Below are positions 50,436-60,900 of a stretch of 64,000 nucleotides of DNA, piece by piece (position 1 is the stretch's first letter; each line of letters starts with the position of its first letter). The stretch spans positions 42,336 to 106,335 of the forward strand of contig NZ_DJKE01000011.1 in NCBI RefSeq assembly GCF_002434505.1. The letters run 5' to 3'. Made by a program: the position numbers and the translations under genes. The notes under the pieces are model-generated. The model had not been told where the DNA came from. It searched no databases and worked only from the letters and a program-made list of their open reading frames with translations. The DNA comes from Brevundimonas sp. UBA6550. Its GTDB lineage: Bacteria; Pseudomonadota; Alphaproteobacteria; Caulobacterales; Caulobacteraceae.

Positions 50436-51794
50436 CTAGTCAGAGACGGGAGGCGTGCCGATCCTAGCTGCCTTGCCGCCTGAGACAGACGGCTGGGCAG
50501 TCACCGCACTCGCGGACAGATTTCCGACCGGGACTGGACTGAACAGTGGCGGTTTGGCCAGCGTTGAAGGCGCCGGATGTGTAGGGGTTTTCAGAGGACT
50601 GGCGTTTATAGCCGAGGTGAGGCAAGCGGCCGGCGCTGTGTTAAGTTTTCCGTAGGCGTAGGTTGCGAACAACGCACCTAAGACCGCGATGAAGCCGATC
50701 CCGCCCAAGGCGACACGATGCCACAGGATGCGCCCGAGAAGGCCCTGAAATATGTTGAGAAACTCTGAGCTAATCGCTGCATAGTCCCGCTCAAGCCTTT
50801 GTTGTTGCGCTTTGACATCCTGATGGATGGCGCTCAACGTCACCCATTGGTTGGTAATGGCGATCAATAACAGACAGAGAAATACCCAAGCGCCTGCCAC
50901 CACAGCGATGTTCGTCCAGAACTCGACCCCACAGCCGGGGCTAACCTTCAACTGGGAAGCGACGATGATCGTGGCGACTGGAACGCTGAGCAACTGGACC
51001 TGTATGTCGACGAGCGTCTTGTGGATCTTCCCGACATAATCGACCTTCGCGGCCTCGATCTCTCCCCGGATTTTCTTGTAGGAGAAACTGGACGCGAACA
51101 GGCGGTAGCCCTTGCGAACGCTCTCCGTCAGAGCATCCAGGTTATCCAGAAGGTAGACAAACCGTTTGGTCGTCGATTGGCCCTCAATCATCTGGACGAT
51201 CGCATCTTCAAGGATTGCGAGCTTTTGATCCTGATGGACATCGTCCCGGAAATTCTCCAGCAAGCCCTTGATCGCCGTGGCCGAGACGCGCTCCAGCACC
51301 GCCTGATCGTACCGGATAGGAACGGACACTTTGCCATCGTGGACGAACACGAGCTCCTGCCGCGTCTTGTCGAGGTAGGCCGCCGCCTTTGAGAGCAGAT
51401 CGACGACGGCTAGAACTTGGCGATACGTCTCGATCAGGGCGGGCTCTGGCGTCTTGCGGGCATCGATTCCGCCATTAATGATGAAGTAGGCCGCCGGCTC
51501 GGCCACGCGCGCCTCGGGCGTCTTGAGGAGGTCGTTGACGGAACGGACCAGCAGCCCCAAACCAATCCGGGGCGCGCCGACCCGAACCCGGACCGTCTGG
51601 CCGACGGACAGGTTGGCTCCATCGACCAGCACCGCCAGATTGGCATCGTCGCCCGCTGCCTCATCGGTTTCGATCAACTGCAGGCTCGCGAGCGCGTGGG
51701 GGCTCGCGATCGTCAGAATTCCCTCGTCTCCGGTGGGGTCGAATACCGTGTGCCGGTAAAGCTCCAGCAGGTCTTCGAAGCGAAGCCTAGGCAT
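50436..51794 (-). CDS. Three-helix membrane protein partner of the NdpA-like gene
   Basis: A 452-residue protein of no recognised family. Residues 1-250 are soluble (NLLELYRHTVF-like start, LVRSVNDLLKTPEARVAEPA, ETYRQVLAVVDLLSKAAAYL). Three membrane helices follow at about 272-290 (LLSVPVATIIVASQL), 297-320 (TNIAVVAGAWVFLCLLLIAI) and 370-392 (VALGGIGFIAVLGALFATYA), with a charged segment between the second and third and a Pro/Ser-rich tail. It begins eight bases inside the end of the nucleoid-protein gene, so the two products are almost surely made together. Confidence 0.75.
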   Translation of the reverse strand: MPRLRFEDLLELYRHTVFDPTGDEGILTIASPHALASLQLIETDEAAGDDANLAVLVDGANLSVGQTVRVRVGAPRIGLGLLVRSVNDLLKTPEARVAEPAAYFIINGGIDARKTPEPALIETYRQVLAVVDLLSKAAAYLDKTRQELVFVHDGKVSVPIRYDQAVLERVSATAIKGLLENFRDDVHQDQKLAILEDAIVQMIEGQSTTKRFVYLLDNLDALTESVRKGYRLFASSFSYKKIRGEIEAAKVDYVGKIHKTLVDIQVQLLSVPVATIIVASQLKVSPGCGVEFWTNIAVVAGAWVFLCLLLIAITNQWVTLSAIHQDVKAQQQRLERDYAAISSEFLNIFQGLLGRILWHRVALGGIGFIAVLGALFATYAYGKLNTAPAACLTSAINASPLKTPTHPAPSTLAKPPLFSPVPVGNLSASAVTAQPSVSGGKAARIGTPPVSD

Positions 51795-52794
51795 CTTTCA
51801 CCAGCTCGTGTCTGAGCTGTGCCGTCAGGTCATCGGGAAGATCGAGAAGCGTCAGCGTATTCTCTGCGGCATTGTATTGGACCTTTCCGCCGGTCAAGGC
51901 GTCTCGTTCGAACTCGACCGACCACTGGGATGTCTTGCCCTTGAACTTCACCAGCGAGCTGAGCGCGCGGCGATCCGGAACAAAGCCATCATTCAGCTTG
52001 CGCTCCGGATCGGTCAACACCGCGAGAAGTGCCTGCGGCGCCTTGGGGGCAAGTTCATTCGCCAAGGCTTCGAATTCGATCTCCTCGCGATTACGCGAGG
52101 CCTGGTCACAGATTGACTTGGCCTTTCCAAGAAATGCGTCGCGGGCCTCCCCAACCATGCCCTGATCGTCGGCGTAGCCCTTCAGTGCTTTCACCAGATC
52201 GGTGGTGTCCTGCTTGACCTGCACGGAGTTGTCGCAGCCCAAGAACTCCATGAAGTATTCGGAGACGTTACCCTTCCCCTTGAGGAAGCCGATGTAACGC
52301 TCCTCCCCAGCCGCCCAGCCGGCAAGGTTGATCCGACCCGCGAAGCGAAAACCCTCCATATCGAGGTGCTGCACATCGGCGACATCATAGGTCTTGGTGA
52401 GTGCCGCGCTGAGCTTGTCGTTCAAGATGGCGACTAGTAGGAACTGGCGACCGTCGCGGCTAAAATGAGCGAAAAAGACGTGCCCGCCTTGGGCCGCGTT
52501 TCGTGTTCCTGCCTGGTGTTTGAGGGTCTCCATCATCTTGCCGGTGAGATCGGCGAAGTCGGACTTGTCGTCCAGATAGTCCTTCAGCTGGCGCTCTGTC
52601 GGAGCAGCGGTCTCTGCGGTCGAGAACTTGCCGTGAGATTTTGAGGCGCGGCGGCTGTAGAGATCGTAGAGTTCATCGACCACCCGTTGAGTGGTCCCGC
52701 TGACGGTCAGATGGTCGTTTCCCATCCTGATCCGAAAGCCGTCTTCCCCCCGATCTAGGTCGTGGACGGCGACATTGATGATTTGGTTAGTCAT
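51787..52794 (-). CDS. ndpA: NdpA/YejK-family nucleoid-associated protein
   Basis: A 335-residue protein, the same length as E. coli YejK. Shared features are the N-terminal NQIINVAVHDLDRGEDGF, GGHVFFAHFSRDGRQFLLVA, ILNDKLSAALTKTYDV, HLDMEGFRFAGRINLAGW and RYIGFLKGKGNVSEYFMEFL. It binds nucleoid DNA in E. coli. Here it is the first gene of a two-gene unit with an integral membrane protein, an arrangement not like a housekeeping nucleoid gene. ATG 52794 gives the family start; an upstream frame to 52875 is not needed. Confidence 0.87.
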   Translation of the reverse strand: MTNQIINVAVHDLDRGEDGFRIRMGNDHLTVSGTTQRVVDELYDLYSRRASKSHGKFSTAETAAPTERQLKDYLDDKSDFADLTGKMMETLKHQAGTRNAAQGGHVFFAHFSRDGRQFLLVAILNDKLSAALTKTYDVADVQHLDMEGFRFAGRINLAGWAAGEERYIGFLKGKGNVSEYFMEFLGCDNSVQVKQDTTDLVKALKGYADDQGMVGEARDAFLGKAKSICDQASRNREEIEFEALANELAPKAPQALLAVLTDPERKLNDGFVPDRRALSSLVKFKGKTSQWSVEFERDALTGGKVQYNAAENTLTLLDLPDDLTAQLRHELVKDA

Positions 52795-53256
52795 TCCAGA
52801 CCCAGTCGTTTTCGAGGGCCGATTCGGCCCAACCCCGACCGCAAGATTGCAGCACTTGATCCCAAACACCACCACAGCGAGCGCCGTTCGCGGATTGATG
52901 GCGGCCAGAGATAATGTTCTTTATTTGTTCTCAAGTCAAGAGATCTAGGCAATCGGCGGGCGGAATGGCGCAACAGGAGTGATCGCTACTGCGAGCAAAG
53001 GTCATCCAAGTGCGATCCCTTCGCTGCTGTGACGCTTGCTTAAGGCGGTGTAACCGGGCTCAGGCGTCCGCATCGGCGAGTGCCGTGCTCGCTCAGGCCC
53101 GCCGCCTAGGAGTGGGGCTCGCTCCTTAAAATGGAGTTGTCTGTCGTTATGCGTGCCCGAAACGGTTCGAGTTTCGACTGTTAGCTCCGGGCTCGGATGG
53201 AAAAACATACCAAACAGCTTCGAGCATCTGCACATCGGCACCTGCCCGTGTAGGCT
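52795..53256 (+). other. Intergenic region between ndpA-like gene and mucR
   Basis: Holds the promoter of the ndpA-like gene (AT-rich near 52910-52940) and the 3' flank of mucR. No further gene is supported. Confidence 0.4.
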
Positions 53257-53718
53257 TCAGGACGCTCGTCTGGCGCTCTTCTTTGGCGGAGCACCTTTGC
53301 GCTTTACCCCGAGGCCGATCTCTTTCGCCTTTGCGGATCTGACCGCTGAATAGCCGGGCGCTACGATCGGATAGTCGGCCGGCAGCCCGAACGCTTCACG
53401 GTAGCTGTCCGGCGTATAGCCCCGCGTGCTGAGGTGCCGTTTCAGCGTCTTGTACATTTTGCCATCCAGGAAGGAGACAATCCCCTCCTCCGTTACCGAC
53501 TTCCGAATGGCAGCACGGTTCGGCACCTCAGAAGCCGTCTCAGTGGTCGCTTCGACCTGTGGGGCCGTTAGCCGGACCAAGGCGGCGTGAGTGGCGCTGA
53601 TGACCTCAGGGACCGCAACTGGATCGACCTTGTTGTTGGCCAGGAACGCCACGACGATGTCGGAGGTCAGGGACAGCAGAACGGCTGCGCCGGCATGTTC
53701 GGTCGGCGTGTCAGTCAT
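53257..53718 (-). CDS. mucR: MucR/Ros-family transcription regulator
   Basis: A 153-residue protein. The N-terminal segment LLSLTSDIVVAFLANNKVDP and the DNA-binding end GIVSFLDGKMYKTLKRHLST followed by GYTPDSYREAFGLPADYPIV are typical. The classical zinc-finger cysteines are absent (IVSFLDG where Ros has a C2H2 finger), as in several Caulobacterales members. GAGGAG precedes the ATG pair; 53718 was chosen for spacing (53721 is possible). It may silence AT-rich foreign DNA, such as part of the adjacent RTX operon. Confidence 0.88.
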   Translation of the reverse strand: MTDTPTEHAGAAVLLSLTSDIVVAFLANNKVDPVAVPEVISATHAALVRLTAPQVEATTETASEVPNRAAIRKSVTEEGIVSFLDGKMYKTLKRHLSTRGYTPDSYREAFGLPADYPIVAPGYSAVRSAKAKEIGLGVKRKGAPPKKSARRAS

Positions 53719-54500
53719 CATGAGCTCCTCAGTCGCGCCAAGCGTCGCATTTGGCTCTCCACAGAGCAACCGCCGATGGCCACCAGCCTCTCGCCATCGT
53801 GATCCGAACCCCCGCCCTGCCTGGATTTGCGCGCCGGGTGCTTCCACGAGGCTTCCACGGGTGGATTTGAGGTGTGGACTCCGGGCGTGAAAAAAACCGC
53901 TATCCGGTTGGAATAGCGGGTTAGAACTTGGGTGCGGGAGGGCGATCCCACCGGAGCCGACATAATCTGGCGACTACCGTGTAGTCCACGTGCAAAGGTG
54001 GCCCACGCAACCTTGCGTCGCTCGGCTTCGGCGGGGCCGCCACAGGCGGCTGAAGTGACGGCCGGATCGCCGCTTAGCCAAATGACGCATCGATTGACTG
54101 CCTGCCACTGGGCGGCCGAGATGGCCTGAACCGGAACATTGATGATGTTCACCCGAGATGGCGAACCGTTGAAGGCGGCCGTGTACTGGGTGATCGGCAT
54201 GAACCGTTGGTTCGCCAGCGCCTGATCTCGCCACCGGCCTGCAGCGACAATATCTGGCGTTCGACCATGCAGTCCGTACCTGGAGACGATCGACATCGCC
54301 AGTTGCGCCTGTCCGTCCCCGCTGTTGGCGCGCGCTTCCACGGCGTCCGGAGCCTCAGACAAAGCCATGTCCAGTGGCGCCAGCTGTTCCGACATGGGAA
54401 CGGTCGTCATCAAGCTCTGGCAGGCGGCCAGGCCTGTGGCCGTCGCCAATCCGGCGGCGGCCCAGACCCTAGTTGAGCGTCGACGGTTCGGGGGCTTCAT
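53718..54500 (-). CDS. Lipoprotein of unknown function, 3' end doubtful
   Basis: The frame begins with a lipoprotein signal (GLATATGLAACQSLM) and contains RANSGDGQAQLAMSIVSRYG, a Sel1-like trace, and VQAISAAQWQAVNRCVIWLS. It continues to a stop at the mucR start codon, but it runs through the terminator hairpin at 53890-53919, so the last 65 residues are probably not native. A TAA in another frame at 53921-53923 sits exactly before the hairpin, suggesting that the original stop has been lost by a frameshift upstream. It overlaps hlyC by 32 bases and is the last gene of the RTX operon. Confidence 0.65.
   Translation of the reverse strand: MKPPNRRRSTRVWAAAGLATATGLAACQSLMTTVPMSEQLAPLDMALSEAPDAVEARANSGDGQAQLAMSIVSRYGLHGRTPDIVAAGRWRDQALANQRFMPITQYTAAFNGSPSRVNIINVPVQAISAAQWQAVNRCVIWLSGDPAVTSAACGGPAEAERRKVAWATFARGLHGSRQIMSAPVGSPSRTQVLTRYSNRIAVFFTPGVHTSNPPVEASWKHPARKSRQGGGSDHDGERLVAIGGCSVESQMRRLARLRSS
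53890..53919 (-). terminator. Intrinsic terminator of the RTX operon
   Basis: On the minus strand a 7-base stem (CCGCTAT with ATAGCGG, 9-base loop) is followed by seven T. It is placed to end transcription of the hlyC/lipoprotein genes before mucR. Confidence 0.85.
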
Positions 54501-54912
54501 AGACTTTCACCACGCGCTGACCGTCCGGCGTCGCCGTATGGAAGCTGAACGGCTTGCCGCCAAAGACGGTGTTGGAGAGGTCGGCGAGGATTTCGTCCTG
54601 AGCGCCGAACGGGGCGATCAACTCAATGAGCCACGGTCGATCCCCGCCTTGCCATTCGTCGGCGCGAAGCTTGTGCGCGCCAGCCTTCAATCGCTCCTCG
54701 GTGTCCTCGGACACCATCGCCCACAGCGCCACGGCCGCCGGACTGTTGGGGCCATAGAAGATGCGGAACTGCTCGACCAGGATGGCCGGCATGGCGAACC
54801 ACTCCAGATCGCCGATGAACAGCTGCTTGTGGATCGGCGACTGGGTCATCAGCCAGGTGATCTCGCCCAGCATCTGAGCGACGGTTTTGGGGGCAGGGTT
54901 GGTGTCGGTCAT
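54469..54912 (-). CDS. hlyC: HlyC-type toxin-activating lysine acyltransferase
   Basis: A 147-residue protein with the family pattern LGEITWLMTQSPIHKQLFIG (catalytic His28), DLEWFAMPAILVEQFRIFY, PAAVALWAMVSEDTEERLKA and GDRPWLIELIAPFG. It transfers acyl groups from acyl-ACP to lysines of RTX toxins, making them membrane-active. It is 21 bases downstream of the giant RTX gene, the reverse of the usual hlyC-hlyA order. Confidence 0.9.
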   Translation of the reverse strand: MTDTNPAPKTVAQMLGEITWLMTQSPIHKQLFIGDLEWFAMPAILVEQFRIFYGPNSPAAVALWAMVSEDTEERLKAGAHKLRADEWQGGDRPWLIELIAPFGAQDEILADLSNTVFGGKPFSFHTATPDGQRVVKVYEAPEPSTLN

Positions 54913-54933
54913 ACGGCTACTCGAACAGAAGGC

Positions 54934-57900
54934 TTAGGCGTGGATACGCGACGGTCCGGCGAACCGCCAGCGGTTGTCGGATGCAACGCCGGTCAGGGCG
55001 TCCGCATCGACTTCACCGGAACGTTTCCAGATCGCCGAGCTTCCGCCTCCGGTCTTCGGACCGAAAGCTGCCAGCGCCTGGACGAGTTGCTGATGCTGCG
55101 ACGCCGACGACGAACGACTTCCGCCTTCGATCTCGGAAGCTTGATCGAGCGTGGCGAAGGGCGTCAGCATCGGCAGGCCCTCTGGCGACACGACAGCCGA
55201 CCGCCACCACTCGCGTCCTTGCGCAATCGACGCCCGACTGAACTCCGCCGGCGCCCAGACATCGTCGCCGTCCGAAACGGCGCTCAGCAGGTTGGCCGCA
55301 TCGTCCACGTCGAACAGCTGACCATAGCTGGACGGTCGCCCGTCCACGCCAAAGGCATCGACACGTTCCGCCGCTCCAATCTGAGCGTTCGAAACAGAAG
55401 AGGGGGCGAAAGTGCGTTGCCCCTCAGACTGCCCCCCCACAGGGACCATGGCAGCCGAGGGGTCTTCGATCTCCGGCCGACCGAAGGACTGGCCGAAAGC
55501 CCCGCGGCCCGCGGACTGCTGCAGCGCTTCAAGCGTCGCTCGAACACGCGCGTCGGTGTCGTTGATGGTTCCCCCATTGGAAATCGTGCCGTTCAAGACA
55601 TCGGACCAACGGACCTCATCGTCGGCATAAAGACCGTCGTGATCGCTGAAGTCGACGGAGACATCGACGCTCTGATCCCCGTCATCCAGGGCATGGTCAG
55701 CAACGAACCCTGCGCCCCAGTCTGCATCATCGCGAAGCACCGCCATGTTTTCGCGACCGAATCCGAAGTTTGATCGGGGGCTGACCGGATCGGTCGGAGT
55801 TCCCAACACGGCACGCGCTGCAGCGGCGACGGTTGGATTGGACGCAAGCCGCCCAAGTTCGCCCGTGGCCGAACCATCGCCCCAGGCCGCCCGAACCTGC
55901 TCAGCAGAGAGACCCAGTTCGTTGAGCAGGCGACGCGCGAGTTGCACGTCATAGGCCGTTCCCTTCTCTCCGGAGGCCCAGGTGAAGGACAGGGTGTTGT
56001 GCACGAAGCTGTCGCGCGTCGTGGCGGCGGTATTGCCGGTCGCCACGCCCTTCAAATCGATCTCGGTGATGCCCACCTGTTCAAGTGTTCGTAGTTCCTG
56101 CTCCGTTGAGCGGCCGTTCTGATTACGATCGACCCACATCTTCAGGTTCGACCAGCCTGCGTCCAAGGCGTTCAGCTTGCCGTCGCCATTGGTATCCCAA
56201 GCCTGCAGGCCTTCCAGATCCGTCTTGGCGCCTTCGCGATCCTGGACAAACGAGATTTCCGCTAGGTTGTTGATCTGACCATCGCCATTGCGGTCAAAGG
56301 CCAGGATGCCGTTGGTCGGACCGACCCAGGAGGTGCGGGCGTATTGTCCGGAAGCCAAGCGCGACACCACGTTCGAAGACTCGACCCCGGTGAGCTCAAG
56401 ACCCTCTCCGCTCAGGTCGAAGACGATCGGCATGACGCCGCCGTTGTAAGAATACTGGACTGTCCAGTTCAGATCGAGCTTGCGAAGGTCGATCCAAGTT
56501 CCGCCCGCGTTGATGAACTCGACGGTGTTGAAGGACGCTCCGCCGACGTAGGCATCCTCCCACTTCACGCCGCCATTCACGACCCGGACGTAGTCGGCGA
56601 CCTGGTGAGCCTCCAGATTGGGTGAGCCAGCCTCGGCGATACCGATGTATAGGTCGTTTCCGATCACCTTGTAGATTACATCGTCGGCAGTAACAGTGGG
56701 ACCAAAGACAAGAGTGTCCTCGCCGCCGGTGTCATTGATCGTGTCGCGTCCGGATCCTCGCTCGAAGGCGAACTGATCATCGCCGGCGGAGGTGTAGATC
56801 GTATCATCGCCGGCGCCGCCGATGATGATGTTGCCGTGGTCCTCCCACTGGCCCGGCTGCATGCCGTAGATGGTGTCATTGCCGCCGAAGCCGGCGATGA
56901 AATCGCCGAGCGTACGGATGCCGCTGATCGTATCGCCCCAGGCCGAACCGCCGCGATAGATTTCGAACTGCGAGACATCGAGTTGGCCAGAGCCGTTCAT
57001 GTCGATGGTCTTGATCCGGTTGTCATCGGCAGAGGCCAGCTTGCCCTGGCTCACCGTGGGCATGTTGCCGTTGATGCGCACCGAGTCCGTGGCGGTGTAG
57101 TAGATCGTCAGATGACCTCCGGCTCCATCTTGAGCGGAGAAGGTCAGCTGGTTGAACCCGATGCCAGCGCCGAACGACACTACGTTAGTCCCGACGTTGT
57201 TGTCGTTGATCGTGTCGACGCCGTCGCCCACGTCGAAATAGTAGGTATCACCGCCGCCACCGCCTGCGAGCGTGTCATTGCCCTTGCCGCCGGTGATGTA
57301 GTCGTCGGTTTCCGTCATGGCGATGTAGTCATCGCCCGATGTCCCGATGATGTGCTCGACACCGATCAGGCTGTGCGTCCCGCCCGATCCATCATCGGCA
57401 CGCCAGTTCGCCACCCCGCCGTAAACTTGCAGGCCCTGACGATAGCCGGTCTGAGTCTCGTAATGGCCTTCGCCCGTCGAAACCCAGACGTCTTGCTGGA
57501 GCCACCAATCGTACTCCCAGTAACCGCCTTCGACCCACACCTGATATGTCGCATTGCCTGACGAGAAGCCGGTCGAATAGTCGACGGTGTCGAGGCCTTC
57601 GCCGCCATCGTAGGTGTCGGCACCTTTGGTCGCCACGATCCAGTCGTCGCCGGCTAGGCCCTCGATACGGTTGTTCTGAGCGTCGCCCTTCAGCTCATCG
57701 GCGAAGCGAGATCCACGGATGTTCTGGATGTTATGGAATTTGTCGCCTGTGGCGTGGCCGCCGAAGGCTTCGCCCGTGGTGTAGTCGATGAACACGCCAG
57801 CGTTCGAACCTTCATACGATGCGGTGTCATTTCCGCCGCCGCCGCCGGTAAGATAGTCGGCTCCAGCACCACCTTCCAAAATGTCGGCGCCGTCATGTCC

Positions 57901-60900
57901 ATCGAGGAAGTCGTCGCCGTCGCCGCCTTTGATGATGTTGTTTCCGGCGTCGCCCCAGAGATAGTCGTTGAAACGGCTGCCGGTGACATTTTCGACGCCC
58001 TTTATCCAGTCGCCCATGATGTATTTGGCGTCCGCCCAATATGCGTCGCCATTGTTCCAGCTCGCGGGGTGATTACCGAGGTAGACGACAACTCCGTTGA
58101 TGCCACCCACCGGCATCGCGCTTGCGTTGGTAGCCCAAGGCCAGAAGTTCACATCCAGATTATGGGCGAACGGAGCCGTGAATCGTTCATAGGAGATGGT
58201 GTCCGAGCCTGCGCCGGCGTCGACGTAGTCCATCTTGGACCAATCATGATTACCGCTCGCTTCAAGGCCTGGCGTGTAACCGTCCTGCTCCATCAGGAAT
58301 ACATCATCTCCATCTTCCCCGAACGCGGCATCGCGACCACCCGCGAAGACGAAGGTGTCGTTACCATTCCCGCCCCACATGCCGGCATTCGGGTTGCCAT
58401 CCCAAGGATTGTCGTCGCCCGCGCCGCCGACGAGATAATCGTCGCCAGCGCCGCCGATCAGACGGTCAGCGCCCGCGCCGCCCAAGAGGACGTCATTGCC
58501 TTCTCCGCCATCTATGGTGTCGTCGCCGTCACCGCCGTCCAGCCAGTCCCAGCCCGCCGCGCCGGCCAGATAGTCGCCGTAGCGGCTACCGATCACGATG
58601 TCGTCGCCGCCCGACACGACATAGGTTTGGCCGGGCACCCAGACGTATTCGCCGTTACCGCCGCCGTCGGGGTCCATCGGCACGGTCGGCACCTCAGGTT
58701 GAGGCCCCCAGCTCTGCCATTCCCAATGCCCTTCGGTCGTGTGCTCGCTCCAGTCGCTCCAGCCCACCGCCCCTGTGCGTTGCGAGAAGTCCAGGAAGTC
58801 TCGACCCGCCGTATTGCCTTCGGTCAGCTTGGTGTAGCCGATCTTCGCTAGGTCATCGATGCGGATGGCGTTGCCGTCGGCGCTCCAGTCGATGGCGGCG
58901 CCGCCGACTTCTCGCGTCACAGGCTGGGTGAAGAAGGCGTAGGGGTCATTCTCGCCATTTGCCACGAGCCGCAGGCCGATCCGGCGATAAGCTGTACCCG
59001 CCGGAGCAGTGATCTGGCCGCTGATCGTGTCAAAGTTGGCGAGGTCGCCATGCCAGCCGCCGTAGACCCTGGCTGACCCGTTGATAATCTGCGAGCCGAG
59101 CCAATTCTGGTTCGCATCGTAGAACTCGACGAACATCTGCGCCGTCCCGCGATGCTGCGCCGCCTTGACGCTGAATTCGTAGGCGGCCCCGCCAACAGAC
59201 GCGATCATTTCCGAGCGGACATCGACGAGTGCGCCATTTGTCGTCGCTCCATTCATGCGCGACCAGAACACATCGTTGCCGGAACCGGACCAGTCGGAAT
59301 TCAGATTAACGCCATGTTCGGCAGACGGTGCCTGCCATGTCGCCATCCACCACCCGGCCGAGTTCTGAGCCCAGTGCGGGTTCAACAGGTCGTTGCCCAG
59401 CGGCTTGTCCAGCGCCTGGGGCAGGATGGAGAAGACACCGTCCTGGACGGTCGGTCCTTTCACCGACAGGGTCATGCCTCCAAGTAGGTCGCTGACCCGC
59501 ACGTCCTCGAAGTTCGCGCCGTAGGCCGATAGACCCATGCTGGTCAGGAAGCCTTGCAGGCCACCGTTGAAGTCCCCCACAGTCCACTTGTCTAGCCCTA
59601 ACTCATTGGCGCGCTGAAGTGTAAGCATCCACCCAGCCGCAAAGTCGGTGGGACGCAAGGCTGTTAAAATCCGATCTACTGTAGAGGAATTTTGCTGTCG
59701 CCAGTCGTTGTCTTGAGCTGACAATGGAACAGCGCCGGCGAGCGCGATTTTTGCAAACAAGTCCCGGTTTAAATCATAAAACGATCTATCCGCTACCGAC
59801 AACCTCTCGTACGGCTCACGTATAGAGGCATCGATAACACTCTTGTATCGCAAGTAAGTTGAATAATCTTCTGCAATCTTCAGGTCACCGGTAATTCCTA
59901 CTATAGACTTTTCTTCAGATAGCGACAGAGCCCTTTTTAGAATTATGTTCCCCCCTACGATTGTAGTAGATTTTATAGCACTGACGACCCCGTACTCGAC
60001 CGCTTCATCTGGCGAGTTGAAATTGATCTTCTGCGCATAAGACCCCCCAAGTTGAACCCAAAGCTGACTGCCGCTGTGTCCGTATATTTGATTGATTCCA
60101 CCCGATACAATCGAAGGAACTACGCCTGCGATGGTATTCACCAGAACATTCAACGTCAAAGACGATTGACGCGCCATGTCTTTCACAAGCGCTACATTTC
60201 CGCCATTTGCCGAACTTATAGTTCCAATGGTGTATACTTGACCACTTCCATCCAGATAAACTTCCGCATTTGCCGTAGGAACTTTTGGTTTCTTTCTGCC
60301 AAATAGATTCCCTACAAACGCCCCTATTACAAAACCAATTAGAGATCCTATCCCCGGCGCCAGGATATTCAGGCCAATCCATGAAGTGGCAGACCCTAGC
60401 AAACTACTGGAGACCGAAGCAGCTAGGCCGCTTACACCAATCGTTGAAAAAGCCCATGCGCCTACAGCGCTGCCGAGGCTCGACAATACACCGCCTGCCT
60501 GAGTGGTCGGCGAAACGATGTAACTGCCAAGCTTTGCCCCTATAAAGGCTGCCACCGCAGAGGCAGCAAACGCTCCCACGCCACCTGAGATTTGCCCGGT
60601 TTTGCCGATCGTGGGCGTGTCAAAAAATCCAGCTGGTTTCAAGCCGGAAAAGGCATTTGCTATGTTGCCGGTTGTCAGGACGTTGTGAACAACCCGATTG
60701 ACGACAGATCCCGTCGCTGCGGAAAATACGCTTCCGACATCACCATCCAACCCCAGTACGTCCGCAATTTCCATTGTGAGCATTGCACTGACCGTACCGA
60801 TGCCGCTGCCGACAAATGCTTCGGACAGCCCAGTCGGGGAGAGGGTCACGCGTAGCGCATTGTTCATTGCGCTCATCAATCCTCCGCTTTGGTAAACCAA

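Noticed and set aside
53920..53985. Possible tRNA 3' end read in reverse next to the terminator
   Set aside because: The T-loop consensus and acceptor complement are not present.
54325..55773. A 482-codon plus-strand frame
   Set aside because: Reverse shadow of hlyC and the RTX gene C-terminus.
56700..58650. CRISPR-like or tandem DNA repeats
   Set aside because: Repetition comes from RTX nonapeptide codons in an open frame; no constant spacer/repeat structure exists.
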